DNA of 64,000 nt, from NCBI GenBank assembly GCA_947449135.1, contig CANFQO010000003.1, forward strand, positions 1 to 64,000, in the 5' to 3' direction. Within the stretch, counting starts at the first letter, position 1. Each line of letters begins with the position of its first letter. Of this stretch, positions 53,658 to 63,782 are shown one piece after another. Made by a program: the position numbers and the translations under genes. The stretch is from Planctomycetaceae bacterium (lineage in GTDB: Bacteria > Planctomycetota > Planctomycetia > Pirellulales > UBA1268). Below the pieces are notes generated by a model. The model ran no database searches and was not told where the DNA came from. It saw only the letters and a list, made by a program, of their open reading frames with translations.

Positions 53658-55301
53658 TCAGCGTGCCGATGATTCTGCGGCGGCGGCGATCGCTTCAGCC
53701 ACCGTTTTCGTGCCCAGCCTCTCCTTGCCCTTGAGCGATCCCCCGACCGCTTCGGCCGGCCAGGTCTGCGGATCGGCGAAGCGGCCGTCGTCACCATACT
53801 GCTTCTGAAGTCTCTCGATCTCGGCTTTCAGTTCTGCAAACAGCGCCGCGACCGCGGGCGACCTCGCTTCGGTCTCGTCGAAGAGCAGGTTGTGCTGCTC
53901 GGTCGGATCCTTGACGAGGTCGTAGAGCTCCCAGGCGTCCTTCGTCCAGTAGTGGATCAGCTTGTGGGTCGCCGTGCGGACGCCGTAGTGGGCCCGCGTG
54001 TTGTGGCCGCCGGGGTCGTGGTAGTAGCGGTAGTAGACGCTCGTCCGCCAGTCGGCCGGCCGCTGGCCGCGGAGGAGCGGCGCCAGGCTCCTCCCCTGCA
54101 TCGACTCCGGAACCGGGAGGCCCGCAAGGTCGAGCATCGTGGGCGCGAGGTCGATGTTGGCGACACACTGGTCGGGCGTGGCCCCGGCCACGACCCCCGG
54201 ACCCCGGACGAGCAGCGGCACCCGCAGCCCCGGCTCGTACATGAACCGCTTGTCGTAGAGGCCGAGGTCGCCGAGATACCAGCCGTTGTCGGCCGTGTAG
54301 ATCACGATCGTGTCGTCGGCCAGGCCTTCGGCGTCGAGCCAGTCGAGCACCTTGCCGACGCCGTCGTCCACGCCCTGCACGCAGGCGAGATAGTCCTGCA
54401 TGAACCGCTGATACTTCCAGCGAACGAGCTCGTTGCCAGTGAGCCGTTCGCCGTCGACCTCCACCTCCATCGGCTTCTCGCCCAGCCACCGCTGCCGCTC
54501 CTTTGGCTCGAGCCCAGCCGGCGGCTCGAGCTTCAGGTCACCGCGAGTGAGGTCGCGGGCGATGGTCTGCTCGTTTTCGGGAAGCGCGGCCGGGCGGGTC
54601 GCGTAGTCGTCAAACAGCGTCTCGGGCTCGGGGATCACGGCGCCAGCGAACTTCGCGCGGTTGCGGTCGTCAGGAGTCCATTCGCGATGGGGCGCCTTGT
54701 GGTGGAGCATCAGGAAGAACGGTTTGTCCGCCGGTCTTGTCCGCAGAAACTCGAGCCCGAGATCGGTGATCACCTCCGTGCAGTGTCCCTCAATCGCCAG
54801 CCTGCCTCCGGGCACGAGGAATGTCGGATCGCGGTACACGCCCTGGCCGGGGAGCACGATCCAGCGATCGAACCCGGTCGGATCGCTGCCGAGATGCCAC
54901 TTCCCGATCACGCCAGTGTGGTAGCCGGCGGCCTGCATCCGCTTGGCGAGAGTGTCTCTGCTCCCGTCGAACTGATTGAACACGGGCACGCCATTCATAT
55001 GTGAATACTGACCGGTCAGCAGCGTGGCCCGGCTGGGCGTGCAGATCGAATTGGTGACGAACGAGTTCGTGAATCGCGACCCGGTGGCCGCGATCCGGTC
55101 GAGGTGCGGCGTCTGGTTCACCTTCGAGCCGTAGGCCGAAATCGCGTGCTGGGCGTGGTCGTCGGTGAAGACAAAGAGCACATTCGGCCGCCGCGGCGTG
55201 GCAACCGGGCTCTCGGCTGCCGAAGCAGCCGATGTGAGGCATGCGAGCGTCACGATCGCAACGAGAACATACGGCCGCGTGCGTGGCATAACGTGGCTCA
55301 C
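53658..55301 (-). CDS. Secreted sulfatase, Cys type
   Basis: A 547-residue family S1 sulfatase. Signal peptide YVLVAIVTLACLTSAASA. Metal-binding NVLFVFTDDHA (Asp47-Asp48) and the catalytic CTPSRATLLTG, where Cys87 is converted to formylglycine, are intact. GVIGKWHLG, LHHKAPHREW, VIYTADNGWYLGDLGLYDKR (second Asp-Asn metal site) follow. These enzymes remove sulfate from glycans. The maturase needed to modify Cys87 (anSME or FGE) is not in this window. The start ATG overlaps the stop of the upstream DUF1080 gene by four bases. Confidence 0.92.
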   Translation of the reverse strand: MSHVMPRTRPYVLVAIVTLACLTSAASAAESPVATPRRPNVLFVFTDDHAQHAISAYGSKVNQTPHLDRIAATGSRFTNSFVTNSICTPSRATLLTGQYSHMNGVPVFNQFDGSRDTLAKRMQAAGYHTGVIGKWHLGSDPTGFDRWIVLPGQGVYRDPTFLVPGGRLAIEGHCTEVITDLGLEFLRTRPADKPFFLMLHHKAPHREWTPDDRNRAKFAGAVIPEPETLFDDYATRPAALPENEQTIARDLTRGDLKLEPPAGLEPKERQRWLGEKPMEVEVDGERLTGNELVRWKYQRFMQDYLACVQGVDDGVGKVLDWLDAEGLADDTIVIYTADNGWYLGDLGLYDKRFMYEPGLRVPLLVRGPGVVAGATPDQCVANIDLAPTMLDLAGLPVPESMQGRSLAPLLRGQRPADWRTSVYYRYYHDPGGHNTRAHYGVRTATHKLIHYWTKDAWELYDLVKDPTEQHNLLFDETEARSPAVAALFAELKAEIERLQKQYGDDGRFADPQTWPAEAVGGSLKGKERLGTKTVAEAIAAAAESSAR

Positions 55302-56410
55302 TTCAGTCGTTTCAACGACCGCGTGCTGCCACCGATGTGCATCGTGGCATTCCCCGGCTTGCCAGATGCGTCGACCTCGAACTCGATCGTGGCGTCGGTG
55401 TTGACAAATTCGAACACCCTCTCGGACACCGGCACGATCGGCATGTCCACGGGACGATCGGGGAACCGCACGATCAGCCCCTTCCCGTCGACAGTCATCG
55501 TCACCGGCGGCTTTGCCTCGTCATCGCCCATCTGAAACGCGCCCGCAAAGGCGGCAAGTTCGCTGGGTGTCTTGGCGATCGCATGCGGCGGCTCGGCCTG
55601 TTCTGCAAAGGTCTCGATGCGGGCCGGCAGGCGACGCACCCAGATGCTGCGGAATCGCACCGGCTGGCCGTGATCCTGTAGCCGGATCGGCCCCTCCATC
55701 TCATGAGGCTGGTAGGCCAGAAAGTTGAGCCAACTCGTCGGTCCCAGGATCGGCTCGTTGTTCTGCACGGCGACGCCGTTGTGCAGCACCGTTACGTGGG
55801 CGGCATCGAGCAGTTTTTCGTCGGCGGAAAAGCGTGGTCCCCGAAAGATGATGTCGAACGTCTGCCAGGCGCCGGGTGGCAGCGAGGCGTTGAGCAGCGG
55901 CGGAGCCTGGCCATACACCGCGCCGGCGTATCCGTCGGCGTAGGTGTCGGCCTGGAACGTGTCGAGGATCTGAATTTCGTAACGCCCCATCAGAAAGACG
56001 CCGCTGTTGCCGCGGTTCTGTCCCGACCCAGAGGCCGGACTGGGGCTGGCCCACTCGATGTGCATCTGGATGTCACCGAACGATTCGCGAGTCTGAATCG
56101 ACCCCGCCTCCGGCTTGATCTCGAAGAAACCATCCCGAACCGCCCACGCCGCCGGTTCGCCCCCATCAGACACCCACTTGTCGAGCGACTTTCCATCGAA
56201 GAGCACCACGGCGTCGGCCGGCGGTGCCGCCAGACCGGCGCTGCCCTGCCCGGCCACCACCGGCGGCTTGGGCTGCGTCATCGAATGCTGTTTCCAGCGT
56301 CTGCCGAGGACTGCCGCCGGCTCCTCAGCCATGACCATGCCGCTTGGGTGGAACATCGCGAGCGTCGTCACCACAGCCGCCAGAACCCTGCAGACACCAA
56401 TGCGAATCAT
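55298..56410 (-). CDS. Secreted DUF1080 / 3-keto-disaccharide-hydrolase-like protein
   Basis: A 370-residue exported protein. A signal (VCRVLAAVVTTLAMFHPSGMVMA) is followed by DAVVLFDGKSLDKWVSDGG, the DUF1080 opening, AVRDGFFEIKPEAG, IQMHIEWASPSP, NRGNSGVFLMGRYEIQILDTF, and GPIRLQDHGQPVRFRSIWVRRL, all classic. The last 90 residues (AFAGAFQMGDDEAKPPVT on) form a small extra domain. DUF1080 has a concanavalin-like fold; the family is now linked to hydrolysis of 3-keto-glycosides. ATGA overlap with the sulfatase makes a two-gene operon for sulfated-glycan breakdown. Confidence 0.88.
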   Translation of the reverse strand: MIRIGVCRVLAAVVTTLAMFHPSGMVMAEEPAAVLGRRWKQHSMTQPKPPVVAGQGSAGLAAPPADAVVLFDGKSLDKWVSDGGEPAAWAVRDGFFEIKPEAGSIQTRESFGDIQMHIEWASPSPASGSGQNRGNSGVFLMGRYEIQILDTFQADTYADGYAGAVYGQAPPLLNASLPPGAWQTFDIIFRGPRFSADEKLLDAAHVTVLHNGVAVQNNEPILGPTSWLNFLAYQPHEMEGPIRLQDHGQPVRFRSIWVRRLPARIETFAEQAEPPHAIAKTPSELAAFAGAFQMGDDEAKPPVTMTVDGKGLIVRFPDRPVDMPIVPVSERVFEFVNTDATIEFEVDASGKPGNATMHIGGSTRSLKRLK

Positions 56411-56627
56411 GCCGCCCCCAAACGTGGATGGTGTGCCCTCTATGCCATCAGACCAAGAAGCATAGCCCGTCCAGCGGCAGTCTCGCAATCGATCGACAGG
56501 AGGATCTTCGCATGTGCCTCAGCCCGCAACGCCTGCATCGTCCGCCAGACACTCTCAGAAGTTGCCGCCCACTGTTTACCGGTTATCGTGTAGTCCATAC
56601 TTCTGAACCGAGCGCCCTCGCCCACCC

Positions 56628-56720
56628 ATGCCTATAACCCTCGCCATAGCCACCGTCGTCGCTGTTCTGCTGGCGGCGTACCTCGTGGTGGCCATGCTCG
56701 CCCCGGAGAGGTTTGGCTGA
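56628..56720 (+). CDS. kdpF: KdpF, small subunit of potassium-ATPase
   Basis: A 30-residue single-helix peptide (MPITLAIATVVAVLLAAYL then VVAMLAPERFG). The PERF/LAPERFG end is the KdpF signature. KdpF stabilises the KdpFABC complex in the membrane. Its TGA overlaps the kdpA ATG in TGATG, which fits translational coupling. The 217-base spacer upstream, shared with the divergent DUF1080 gene, must hold the kdp promoter; no operator could be named. Confidence 0.9.
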   Translation: MPITLAIATVVAVLLAAYLVVAMLAPERFG

Positions 56721-58507
56721 TGCTGCTTCAGGCATGGCTTGAGGTCGTCTGCATTCTGATCGCCACGTTGCTTGCGGCGTGCGCGGTGGCACCCTGGCTG
56801 GCGGCCATCTTCCGCATCGACACGGCGGATAGCGTTCCGGGCCGCTGCGAATCATGGCTCGAGCGACTCGAGCGGCCTGTGCTGCGCCTGGCGGGCGTGT
56901 GGCCGGTGTGCGAGATGACAGCGGGAGCCTACGCGGCGGCGATCTTCGTCTTCCATGCGGCCGGAATCATTCTGCTCGTGGCCATCCAACGCCTCCAGCC
57001 GCTGCTCCCCTGGAACCCCGACCAACTCCCTGCCGTGCCCTGGCTGATCGCGATCAATACGGCGGCCAGCTTTGCCACCAACACGAACTGGCAGTCGTAT
57101 GGCGGAGAGACCACGCTCTCGCCGCTGACCCAGACGCTCGGCCTGACCGTCCAGAACTTCCTGTCAGCTGCCAGCGGGCTGTGCGTGCTGGCCGTGCTTA
57201 CCCGCGGTCTCGTCCGGCGTGACAGCCGCACGGTCGGCAACTTCTGGCAGGACCTCGTGCGATCCACGCTCGGGCTGCTGCTGCCGTTGGCGGTTCTCCT
57301 CGGATTGGTGCTCGCCAGCCAGGGCGTGGTGCAGTCGTTCGGCACCGCGATCGAGGTGCCGCTGCTCGACCAGTCGCTGCCGACTGCCGCAGCAACACCA
57401 ACGAAGCAGCGAATCGTGATCGGACCAGTCGCCTCGCAGGTCGCCATCAAGCAGCTCGGCACAAACGGTGGTGGCTACTTCAACGCCAACAGTGCCCACC
57501 CCTTCGAGAACCCGACGCCGCTCACCAACCTGCTCGAAATCGTCGCCATGCTCACGCTTCCGATCGCGAGCTGCCTCGCCTTCGGCCGCTGGGTGGGGGA
57601 TCGTCGGCAGGGACGGGCACTCCTGGCGGCGATGGCCATGCTTTTCCTGCCATTCCTGCTGATCATCGTCCGCTGTGAAACCCAACCGTCTCCCCTGCTG
57701 GCTGCCGTCACGCCGGCGATCGACCAGACCGCGTCCGGCGCTCATGAGGGCGGATCGATGGAGGGCAAGGAGGTGCGGTTTGGGCCGGCGGCGTCGGCTC
57801 TCTTTGCCGTCGGCACGACGGCCACGAGCTGCGGTGCCGTGAACGCCATGCACGACAGCTTCTCGCCGCTCGGCGGCATGGTGGCCATGTGGATGATCCA
57901 ACTCGGCGAAGTCGTGTTTGGCGGTGTCGGCACCGGGCTGGCGGGGCTGATCGCCTACACGCTCGTGGCGGTGTTCATCGCCGGCCTGATGGTAGGCCGT
58001 AGCCCCGAGTATCTCGGCAAGAAGATCGAGGCACGGGAGATGAAGATGGGCATGGTCGTGCTGCTCGTGCCACTGATCGCCACCCTCATCGGCACCGCCG
58101 CGGCCTGCGTGCTCCCGTCGGAGGCGTCCGCGGCACTCAATCCCGGGCCGCATGGGTTTTCCGAGCTGCTGTATGCGTTCTCCAGTGCCGCCAACAACAA
58201 CGGCTCGGCCTTCGGCGGCCTGACCGCCACGAGCGGCTTCTGGACGCTCTCGCTCGCTGCCGCGATGCTCGCCAGCCGACTGCTCACGATGCTGCCGCTC
58301 GTCGCGATCGGCGGATCGCTGGCCGCCAAACGGACGGTGGCCGAAAGCCCCGGCACCCTGCCGACCCACACGCCGCTGTTCGTGCTTCTCGTTGCGGGCA
58401 CGGTGATCCTCGTCGGAGCGCTGTCGTTCGTGCCGGCCCTTGCGCTCGGCCCCCTGGCCGAGGCGCTCCAGCCGTTGCCGACCGCGGCTGGGGGAGGCAA
58501 GCCATGA
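56720..58507 (+). CDS. kdpA: Potassium-transporting ATPase subunit A
   Basis: A 595-residue membrane subunit that binds and conducts K+. All four selectivity-filter-like loops are visible: [51 protein letters not shown] and [13 protein letters not shown]. About ten helices. Length is close to the family norm. The ATG overlaps kdpF stop; the 3' end overlaps kdpB start by four bases (ATGA). Confidence 0.97.
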   Translation: MLLQAWLEVVCILIATLLAACAVAPWLAAIFRIDTADSVPGRCESWLERLERPVLRLAGVWPVCEMTAGAYAAAIFVFHAAGIILLVAIQRLQPLLPWNPDQLPAVPWLIAINTAASFATNTNWQSYGGETTLSPLTQTLGLTVQNFLSAASGLCVLAVLTRGLVRRDSRTVGNFWQDLVRSTLGLLLPLAVLLGLVLASQGVVQSFGTAIEVPLLDQSLPTAAATPTKQRIVIGPVASQVAIKQLGTNGGGYFNANSAHPFENPTPLTNLLEIVAMLTLPIASCLAFGRWVGDRRQGRALLAAMAMLFLPFLLIIVRCETQPSPLLAAVTPAIDQTASGAHEGGSMEGKEVRFGPAASALFAVGTTATSCGAVNAMHDSFSPLGGMVAMWMIQLGEVVFGGVGTGLAGLIAYTLVAVFIAGLMVGRSPEYLGKKIEAREMKMGMVVLLVPLIATLIGTAAACVLPSEASAALNPGPHGFSELLYAFSSAANNNGSAFGGLTATSGFWTLSLAAAMLASRLLTMLPLVAIGGSLAAKRTVAESPGTLPTHTPLFVLLVAGTVILVGALSFVPALALGPLAEALQPLPTAAGGGKP

Positions 58508-60579
58508 GCCACGACACGCAGGCCGGCATCCTCGGTGACCCCGCTGCGATCCTTCGTGCGGCGGGCGAGGCATTCGTGAAGCTCGATCCGCGGCGGATGA
58601 TCCTCTCGCCCGTGATGTTCACGATCGAGGTCGGTGCCGTGCTGATCACGATGCTTGCCGTGGCCAGGGCCGCTGGTCAACCAGGCGCAGAACACCCGGC
58701 GTTCATTGCCGCGGTGGCTGTCGGACTCTGGGCAACGGTGATCTTCGCCAATTTCGCCGAGGCGATGGCAGAGGGCCGTGGCCGCGCGCAGGCCGACGCC
58801 CTCCGCCGCACCCGCAGCGACACCCTCGCCAAGCGGCTGGCCGCGCCGCAACGGGATGCGGCGATCGAACAGACGCCGTCCACGCAACTCCGCCGCGATG
58901 ATTACGTGCTGATCGAAGCGGGCGACATCGTGCCGGGAGACGGCGAGGTGGTCGACGGCGTCGCCACCGTGGATGAGAGTGCGATCACCGGCGAGAGCGC
59001 GCCGGTGATTCGGGAGAGCGGCGGCGACCGCAACACCGTCACCGGCGGCACACGGGTGCTTTCCGACTGGCTTGTCGTGCGGATCACGGCCAATCCCGGC
59101 GAGAGTTTTCTCGACAAGATGATCTCGATGGTGGAGGGCGCGAAGCGGCAGAAAACGCCCAACGAGATCGCACTCGACATCCTGCTGGCCGGTCTGACGC
59201 TCGTCTTTCTGGTCGTCACCGCCACACTGCTGCCCTACTCGATCTATGCCGTGAGTGCCGCGGGCCGCGGCGAACCACTCGGCTTGGCAGTGCTTGCAGC
59301 GCTCTTCGTGTGCCTCGCCCCCACCACGATCGGCGGCCTCCTGCCGGCGATCGGCATCGCCGGCATCGACCGGATGGTGCGGGCCAACGTGCTGGCCACC
59401 AGCGGCCGCGCGGTCGAAGCCGCAGGAGACGTTGACGTGCTTCTTCTCGATAAGACCGGCACCATCACGTTCGGAAACCGGCAGGCGTCCACTTTCCTGC
59501 CGGCGACGGGTGTCAGCGAGCACGACCTCGCCGACGCCGCCCAGCTGGCAAGCCTCGCGGACGAGACGCCGGAAGGCAGGTCGATCGTCGTGCTGGCCAA
59601 GGAGCGGCACGGCATCCGCAGCCGCGACATCGAGTCGCTGAACGCGGAGTTTGTCCCCTTCACCGCCCAGACGAGGATGAGCGGCGTCGACTTCGACGGC
59701 CGGTCGATCCGCAAGGGCGCGCGTGACACGATCGTGAAGCACGTGTTGACTGCCGGGGGCACGGTGCCGCCGGAAGTGCACCGCATCTGTGACGACGTGG
59801 CCAAGGCCGGGGCCACGCCGCTGGTCGTGGCCGACGGTGCCACAGTGCTGGGGGTGATCGAGCTCAAGGACATCGTCAAGGGAGGCATCGCCGAACGCTT
59901 CCAGGAACTCCGCGCGATGGGGATCCGCACCGTGATGATCACCGGCGATAACCCGCTCACCGCTGCCGCCATCGCGGCAGAGGCAGGTGTGGACGACTTC
60001 CTCGCAGAGGCCACGCCAGAGGCAAAGCTGGCCATGATTCGTCGTTACCAGCAGGAGGGGCATCTGGTCGCCATGACGGGCGACGGCACCAACGACGCCC
60101 CGGCACTCGCGCAGGCCGACGTCGCGGTGGCGATGAATTCGGGCACGCAGGCGGCCAAGGAGGCGGGCAACATGGTCGACCTCGACAGCAATCCCACCAA
60201 GCTGCTGGAAATCGTCGCCGTCGGCAAGCAGTTGTTGATGACGCGGGGAAGCCTCACGACCTTCAGTCTCGCCAACGACATCTCCAAGTATTTTGCGATC
60301 GTGCCGGCAGCCTTCGGCAGCATCTATCCGCAGCTCAAGTCGCTCGACGTGATGCGACTGCACTCGCCGACAACGGCCGTGCTCGCCGCCGTGGCCTTCA
60401 ATGCGTTCGTGATCGTCGGGCTCGTCCCGATGGCTCTCAAGGGCGTGAAGTATCGCCCGCTGCCAGCCGCAGTGCTGCTGCAGCAAAACCTCCTGGTCTG
60501 GGGCCTCGGCGGGCTGCTGCTGCCGTTTCCCTGCATCAAGCTGCTCGACATGCTCCTCGCCGCCTGCGGAGTGAACTGA
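58504..60579 (+). CDS. kdpB: Potassium-transporting ATPase subunit B (P-type)
   Basis: A 691-residue P-type ATPase that powers K+ uptake. The actuator motif is AITGESAPV; the phosphorylation site is [13 protein letters not shown] with Asp316; the P-domain [17 protein letters not shown] and the nucleotide-binding N-domain with [15 protein letters not shown] and KGA are intact. The membrane Asp/Lys helix and the last hydrophobic region ([20 protein letters not shown]) are present. It overlaps kdpA and kdpC. Confidence 0.97.
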   Translation: MSHDTQAGILGDPAAILRAAGEAFVKLDPRRMILSPVMFTIEVGAVLITMLAVARAAGQPGAEHPAFIAAVAVGLWATVIFANFAEAMAEGRGRAQADALRRTRSDTLAKRLAAPQRDAAIEQTPSTQLRRDDYVLIEAGDIVPGDGEVVDGVATVDESAITGESAPVIRESGGDRNTVTGGTRVLSDWLVVRITANPGESFLDKMISMVEGAKRQKTPNEIALDILLAGLTLVFLVVTATLLPYSIYAVSAAGRGEPLGLAVLAALFVCLAPTTIGGLLPAIGIAGIDRMVRANVLATSGRAVEAAGDVDVLLLDKTGTITFGNRQASTFLPATGVSEHDLADAAQLASLADETPEGRSIVVLAKERHGIRSRDIESLNAEFVPFTAQTRMSGVDFDGRSIRKGARDTIVKHVLTAGGTVPPEVHRICDDVAKAGATPLVVADGATVLGVIELKDIVKGGIAERFQELRAMGIRTVMITGDNPLTAAAIAAEAGVDDFLAEATPEAKLAMIRRYQQEGHLVAMTGDGTNDAPALAQADVAVAMNSGTQAAKEAGNMVDLDSNPTKLLEIVAVGKQLLMTRGSLTTFSLANDISKYFAIVPAAFGSIYPQLKSLDVMRLHSPTTAVLAAVAFNAFVIVGLVPMALKGVKYRPLPAAVLLQQNLLVWGLGGLLLPFPCIKLLDMLLAACGVN

Positions 60580-61229
60580 TGCCAGCTCCCTCGAAGAATC
60601 CCAGCCCCCCGGGGCTCGCCGCGGTCCTGATCGCCCAAGTGCGTCCGGCATGCACCCTGCTCCTGGCCCTCGCCCTGATCACCGGCGTGCTGTATCCCCT
60701 TGGCATGACCGTCGCGATCCAAACGCTGTTTCCACGACAGGCCGGCGGCAGCCCACTGCGGGATGCCGAGGGCGTTGTCCGCGGCTCCGCGCTCATCGGC
60801 CAGCCATTCAACGCACCGCAGTGGTTTCATGGCCGACCGAGCTCTACAGGCAATGCCCCGTATGACCCGACCGCGTCGGGCGGTTCAAACCTCGGGCCGA
60901 CGAATCCCGCCCTGGCTAGAGCCGTTCGCGAGCGGGCAGACGCCCTGACGCAGGGCAACCCCGGCCATGCCGGCTCGATCCCCATCGATCTCGTCACCGC
61001 CAGCGGCAGCGGACTTGATCCGCACATCTCGCCGCCGGCGGCACTCCTGCAGGTGCCACGCGTCGCCGCCGCCCACGGGGTCGATGAGTCAGCCGTACGA
61101 CAGCTGGTGGCGCAGCATGTCGAACCGGCCGTGTTGGGCATCTTTGGCCGTCCGAGGGTGAACGTGCTGCAGTTGAATCTCGCGCTGGAATCGATCCCCC
61201 GCAACACTGAAGTCTCCCAACGGAAATAA
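60579..61229 (+). CDS. kdpC: Potassium-transporting ATPase subunit C
   Basis: A 216-residue subunit with one N-terminal helix (ACTLLLALALITGVLYPLGM) and the conserved exported part: QAGGSPLRDAEGVVRGSALIGQPF, PQWFHGRPSS, SGGSNLGPTNPALARAV, VTASGSGLDPHISPPAALLQV and RVAAAHGVDESAVRQLV. It starts on kdpB's stop (TGATG) and ends 10 bases before kdpD. Assists K+ transfer in the Kdp complex. Confidence 0.96.
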   Translation: MPAPSKNPSPPGLAAVLIAQVRPACTLLLALALITGVLYPLGMTVAIQTLFPRQAGGSPLRDAEGVVRGSALIGQPFNAPQWFHGRPSSTGNAPYDPTASGGSNLGPTNPALARAVRERADALTQGNPGHAGSIPIDLVTASGSGLDPHISPPAALLQVPRVAAAHGVDESAVRQLVAQHVEPAVLGIFGRPRVNVLQLNLALESIPRNTEVSQRK

Positions 61230-61239
61230 GTCCGCCACG

Positions 61240-63195
61240 ATGCCGACCGAGCCGTCACGCCCCGATCCCGATGCGTTGCTGGCCAGCATCCAGGCGGATG
61301 AGAGGCAGGCATCACGCGGTCGATTGAAGGTGTTTTTCGGGTTCTCTCCCGGTGTCGGCAAGACCTACGCCATGCTCGAATCGGCGCAGCGGCTCGCCGC
61401 CGCGGGCACCGACGTCGTCGTTGGGATCATCGAAACGCACGGCCGAGCCGATACCGCCGCACTCGTGGAGGGGCTGGAAGTGCTGCCCCGTCTCTCGGTT
61501 CCCTATCGCGGACACACGCTTCGGGAATTCGACCTCGACGGTGCCATCGCCCGAAGGCCGAAGGTGCTGCTCATCGATGAGATGGCCCACACGAATGCCC
61601 CGGGGCTGCTCCATCCCAAACGCTGGCAGGACATCTTCGCGATCGTCGATGCGGGCATCGATGTGCACACCACGCTGAACGTGCAGCACGTCGAGAGCCT
61701 CGTCGATCTGGTGGAGCAGGCCACCGGTGTGCGGGTGAAGGAAACCGTTCCCGACGACGCTCTCGACCGCGCGGATGAGATCGAATTGATCGACCTGCCA
61801 CCGGAAGAACTGCTCGAGCGACTGAAGGCCGGGAAAATCTACCTGCCCGAGGTGGCGGCCCGGGCAACGGAGCGTTTCTTCAAGCGATCCAATCTGCTCG
61901 AACTCCGTGAGCTATCGCTACGACGGATGACCCAGCGGGTCGACCGCGACGTGGACTCGGCCCGCCGCGCCGTGGGAGATGGGCGGGTTCGCGGCACCGC
62001 CGAGCGGATCCTCGTGGCCGTGGGACCGAGTCCTGCATCGGCCCGCCTGCTCCGCAAGGCCCATCGCGTTGCGACAGGACTCCGCGCGGAATGGGTGGCC
62101 GCCTCGGTGGAGATTCCGGCGGCATCTCCGCCCTCCTCCAAGGCCTTGGAACAACTGGAAGCCAACCTGCGGGTGGCCGAATCGCTCGGCGGGCACGTGG
62201 TCCGCATCGCGGGCACGAGCATCGCCGATGCGCTGCTCCACGAAGCCGAACGCACGGGAGTGACACGCATCCTCATCGGTAAGCCGCGGCACCACGAGCG
62301 CTGGTTTTCACTGGGGGAAAACATCGTCGACCGGCTCGTTCGGCGCAGCGAGAACATTGACGTGCTCGTGGTCTGCGGCGACGACGGTGAACCAGCGCCG
62401 ATCCCTACCCACCTCGATAGCCGGGCATCTCGCCCTCTCGCCGGACTGGGCTACGTCGCCGGCACGCTCGCCATGATGACGGCGGTGGGCTGCTGGCTCT
62501 GGCCGTCTGTCGACTCCACCATTCTGAGTCTGGTATCGCTGCTGATCGTGATGACCTCCTCGCTCTGGTTCGGCAGGCGGTCCGGCATCATCGCGGTCGT
62601 GCTCGCAGCGCTGTTGATCAATTTCTTCTTCGTGCCGCCGTTCTACACGTTCGTCATCGCCAACTCCACCGACATCGTAGCCCTGTCGATCCTGCTTTCC
62701 GTGGGCCTGATCGTGGCGGAGTTGTTGGTGCGGCTGAAAGTGCAGACGTCGCTGGCCGTCGATCGCGAGCGGCGGACGTCGCGGCTTTTGGAACACTCAC
62801 GGAGCCTTGCCATGGCCGTCGACGCCGATGCGGTAGCCTCCGCACTCGCCGATTCAGTCGCCGGCGTTGTGGATGCCTCGATCGTCGAGGTGCATCTGGC
62901 CGATCCGGTTGATGGCCTGCGGGTGAAGGCACGCCATGGCTCGATCCCGGCACAGAAGGAGGAGGCGGGCGTCGTGTCCTGGACGCATGAATCCGGCCGC
63001 ATCGCCGGGTTGGGCACGGCCACGCTCCCCGGTGCGCTGGTCACCTGCTTGCCGATCCGTCACAGCGGCAACGCACTGGGCGTGTTGCTGATCGCGTTCG
63101 ATCCGCCACGGCCGCTCACTCGCGACGAGAGCGGTCTGATCACGTCGCTGGTCGAACAGACTGCCATCACGCTCTCCAGTCTGAAAAAGCACTGA
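61240..63195 (+). CDS. kdpD: KdpD sensor without histidine-kinase core
   Basis: A 651-residue KdpD. N-terminal KdpD domain: GFSPGVGKTYAMLESAQ (P-loop), VVVGIIETHGR, LLIDEMAHTNAPG, HPKRWQDI and DVHTTLNVQHVESL. A universal-stress-protein-like domain follows (ILVAVGPSPASARLLRKAHR), then four helices (YVAGTLAMMTAVGCWLW to LSILLSVGLIVAELLV) and a GAF domain to about residue 645. The protein stops (KKH, stop) just where HisKA and HATPase domains should begin; E. coli KdpD is about 895 residues. Beyond it the next gene is on the opposite strand, so no kinase fragment follows and no kdpE is present. Confidence 0.9.
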   Translation: MPTEPSRPDPDALLASIQADERQASRGRLKVFFGFSPGVGKTYAMLESAQRLAAAGTDVVVGIIETHGRADTAALVEGLEVLPRLSVPYRGHTLREFDLDGAIARRPKVLLIDEMAHTNAPGLLHPKRWQDIFAIVDAGIDVHTTLNVQHVESLVDLVEQATGVRVKETVPDDALDRADEIELIDLPPEELLERLKAGKIYLPEVAARATERFFKRSNLLELRELSLRRMTQRVDRDVDSARRAVGDGRVRGTAERILVAVGPSPASARLLRKAHRVATGLRAEWVAASVEIPAASPPSSKALEQLEANLRVAESLGGHVVRIAGTSIADALLHEAERTGVTRILIGKPRHHERWFSLGENIVDRLVRRSENIDVLVVCGDDGEPAPIPTHLDSRASRPLAGLGYVAGTLAMMTAVGCWLWPSVDSTILSLVSLLIVMTSSLWFGRRSGIIAVVLAALLINFFFVPPFYTFVIANSTDIVALSILLSVGLIVAELLVRLKVQTSLAVDRERRTSRLLEHSRSLAMAVDADAVASALADSVAGVVDASIVEVHLADPVDGLRVKARHGSIPAQKEEAGVVSWTHESGRIAGLGTATLPGALVTCLPIRHSGNALGVLLIAFDPPRPLTRDESGLITSLVEQTAITLSSLKKH

Positions 63196-63211
63196 TGGCC
63201 GTGCGGAATCG

Positions 63212-63646
63212 TCAACGCTTCCACGCCAACACCAGCACGCCTGCGGCCACCATGAGAATGCCGGCCCATTCACGAACAGCCGGCCGCTCGTGAAGGAACA
63301 GCACCGCAAACACAGCCACGAGCACCAGGCTCAGCTTGTCCACGGGCGCCACCTTGGAAGCATCGCCGATCTTCAGCGCGCGGAAGTAGCAGACCCACGA
63401 CGCTCCGGTGGCGAGGCCCGACAACAGCAGAAACAACAACGTTTTCGGAGGAAGCGTCAACGGATTCGCCCACTTTCCGGTCGCCACCACAAAGGCGGTC
63501 AGCACCACCGCGATGATTCCGGTGCGGACGAGCGTCGCCAGATCAGAATCAACCCCGGCAAGGCCGACCTTCGCGAAGATGGCCGTCAGGGCCGCGAACA
63601 CGGCCGACATGAGCGCCCAGACAAACCATGTTTGACTCGTCTCCAT
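63212..63646 (-). CDS. EamA-family transporter, single-domain
   Basis: A 144-residue protein with five hydrophobic helices and one EamA domain: TWFVWALMSAVFAALTAIFAK, LVRTGIIAVVLTAFVVATG, LLFLLLSGLATGASWVCYFR and VDKLSLVLVAVFAVLFLHER, then WAGILMVAAGVLVLAWKR. The length fits half-size EamA proteins that dimerise. AAGGAG lies upstream of the ATG. Substrate unknown. It is convergent with kdpD (17-base gap). Confidence 0.85.
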   Translation of the reverse strand: METSQTWFVWALMSAVFAALTAIFAKVGLAGVDSDLATLVRTGIIAVVLTAFVVATGKWANPLTLPPKTLLFLLLSGLATGASWVCYFRALKIGDASKVAPVDKLSLVLVAVFAVLFLHERPAVREWAGILMVAAGVLVLAWKR

Positions 63647-63782
63647 CCGTCAGTCTCCTTGCCTGCGATGATCCGTGCGGTCCTCACGACGCTGCCACTC
63701 TACTCAAGATCAGGAGCGGGGTCGCTTGTACAGCGTATCCAACTCAGCAGGGAGACAGTGTGCTGGACAACGGCGCCGCTGC

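Noticed and set aside
57955-60651. 898-codon minus-strand open frame across kdpA and kdpB
   Set aside because: Antisense to two textbook Kdp genes; composition is His/Gln/Arg-rich and no domain is recognisable.
63170-63230. Simple frameshift as the cause of the short KdpD
   Set aside because: No HisKA or HATPase motif is found in any frame after the stop; the sequence continues directly into the antisense EamA gene.
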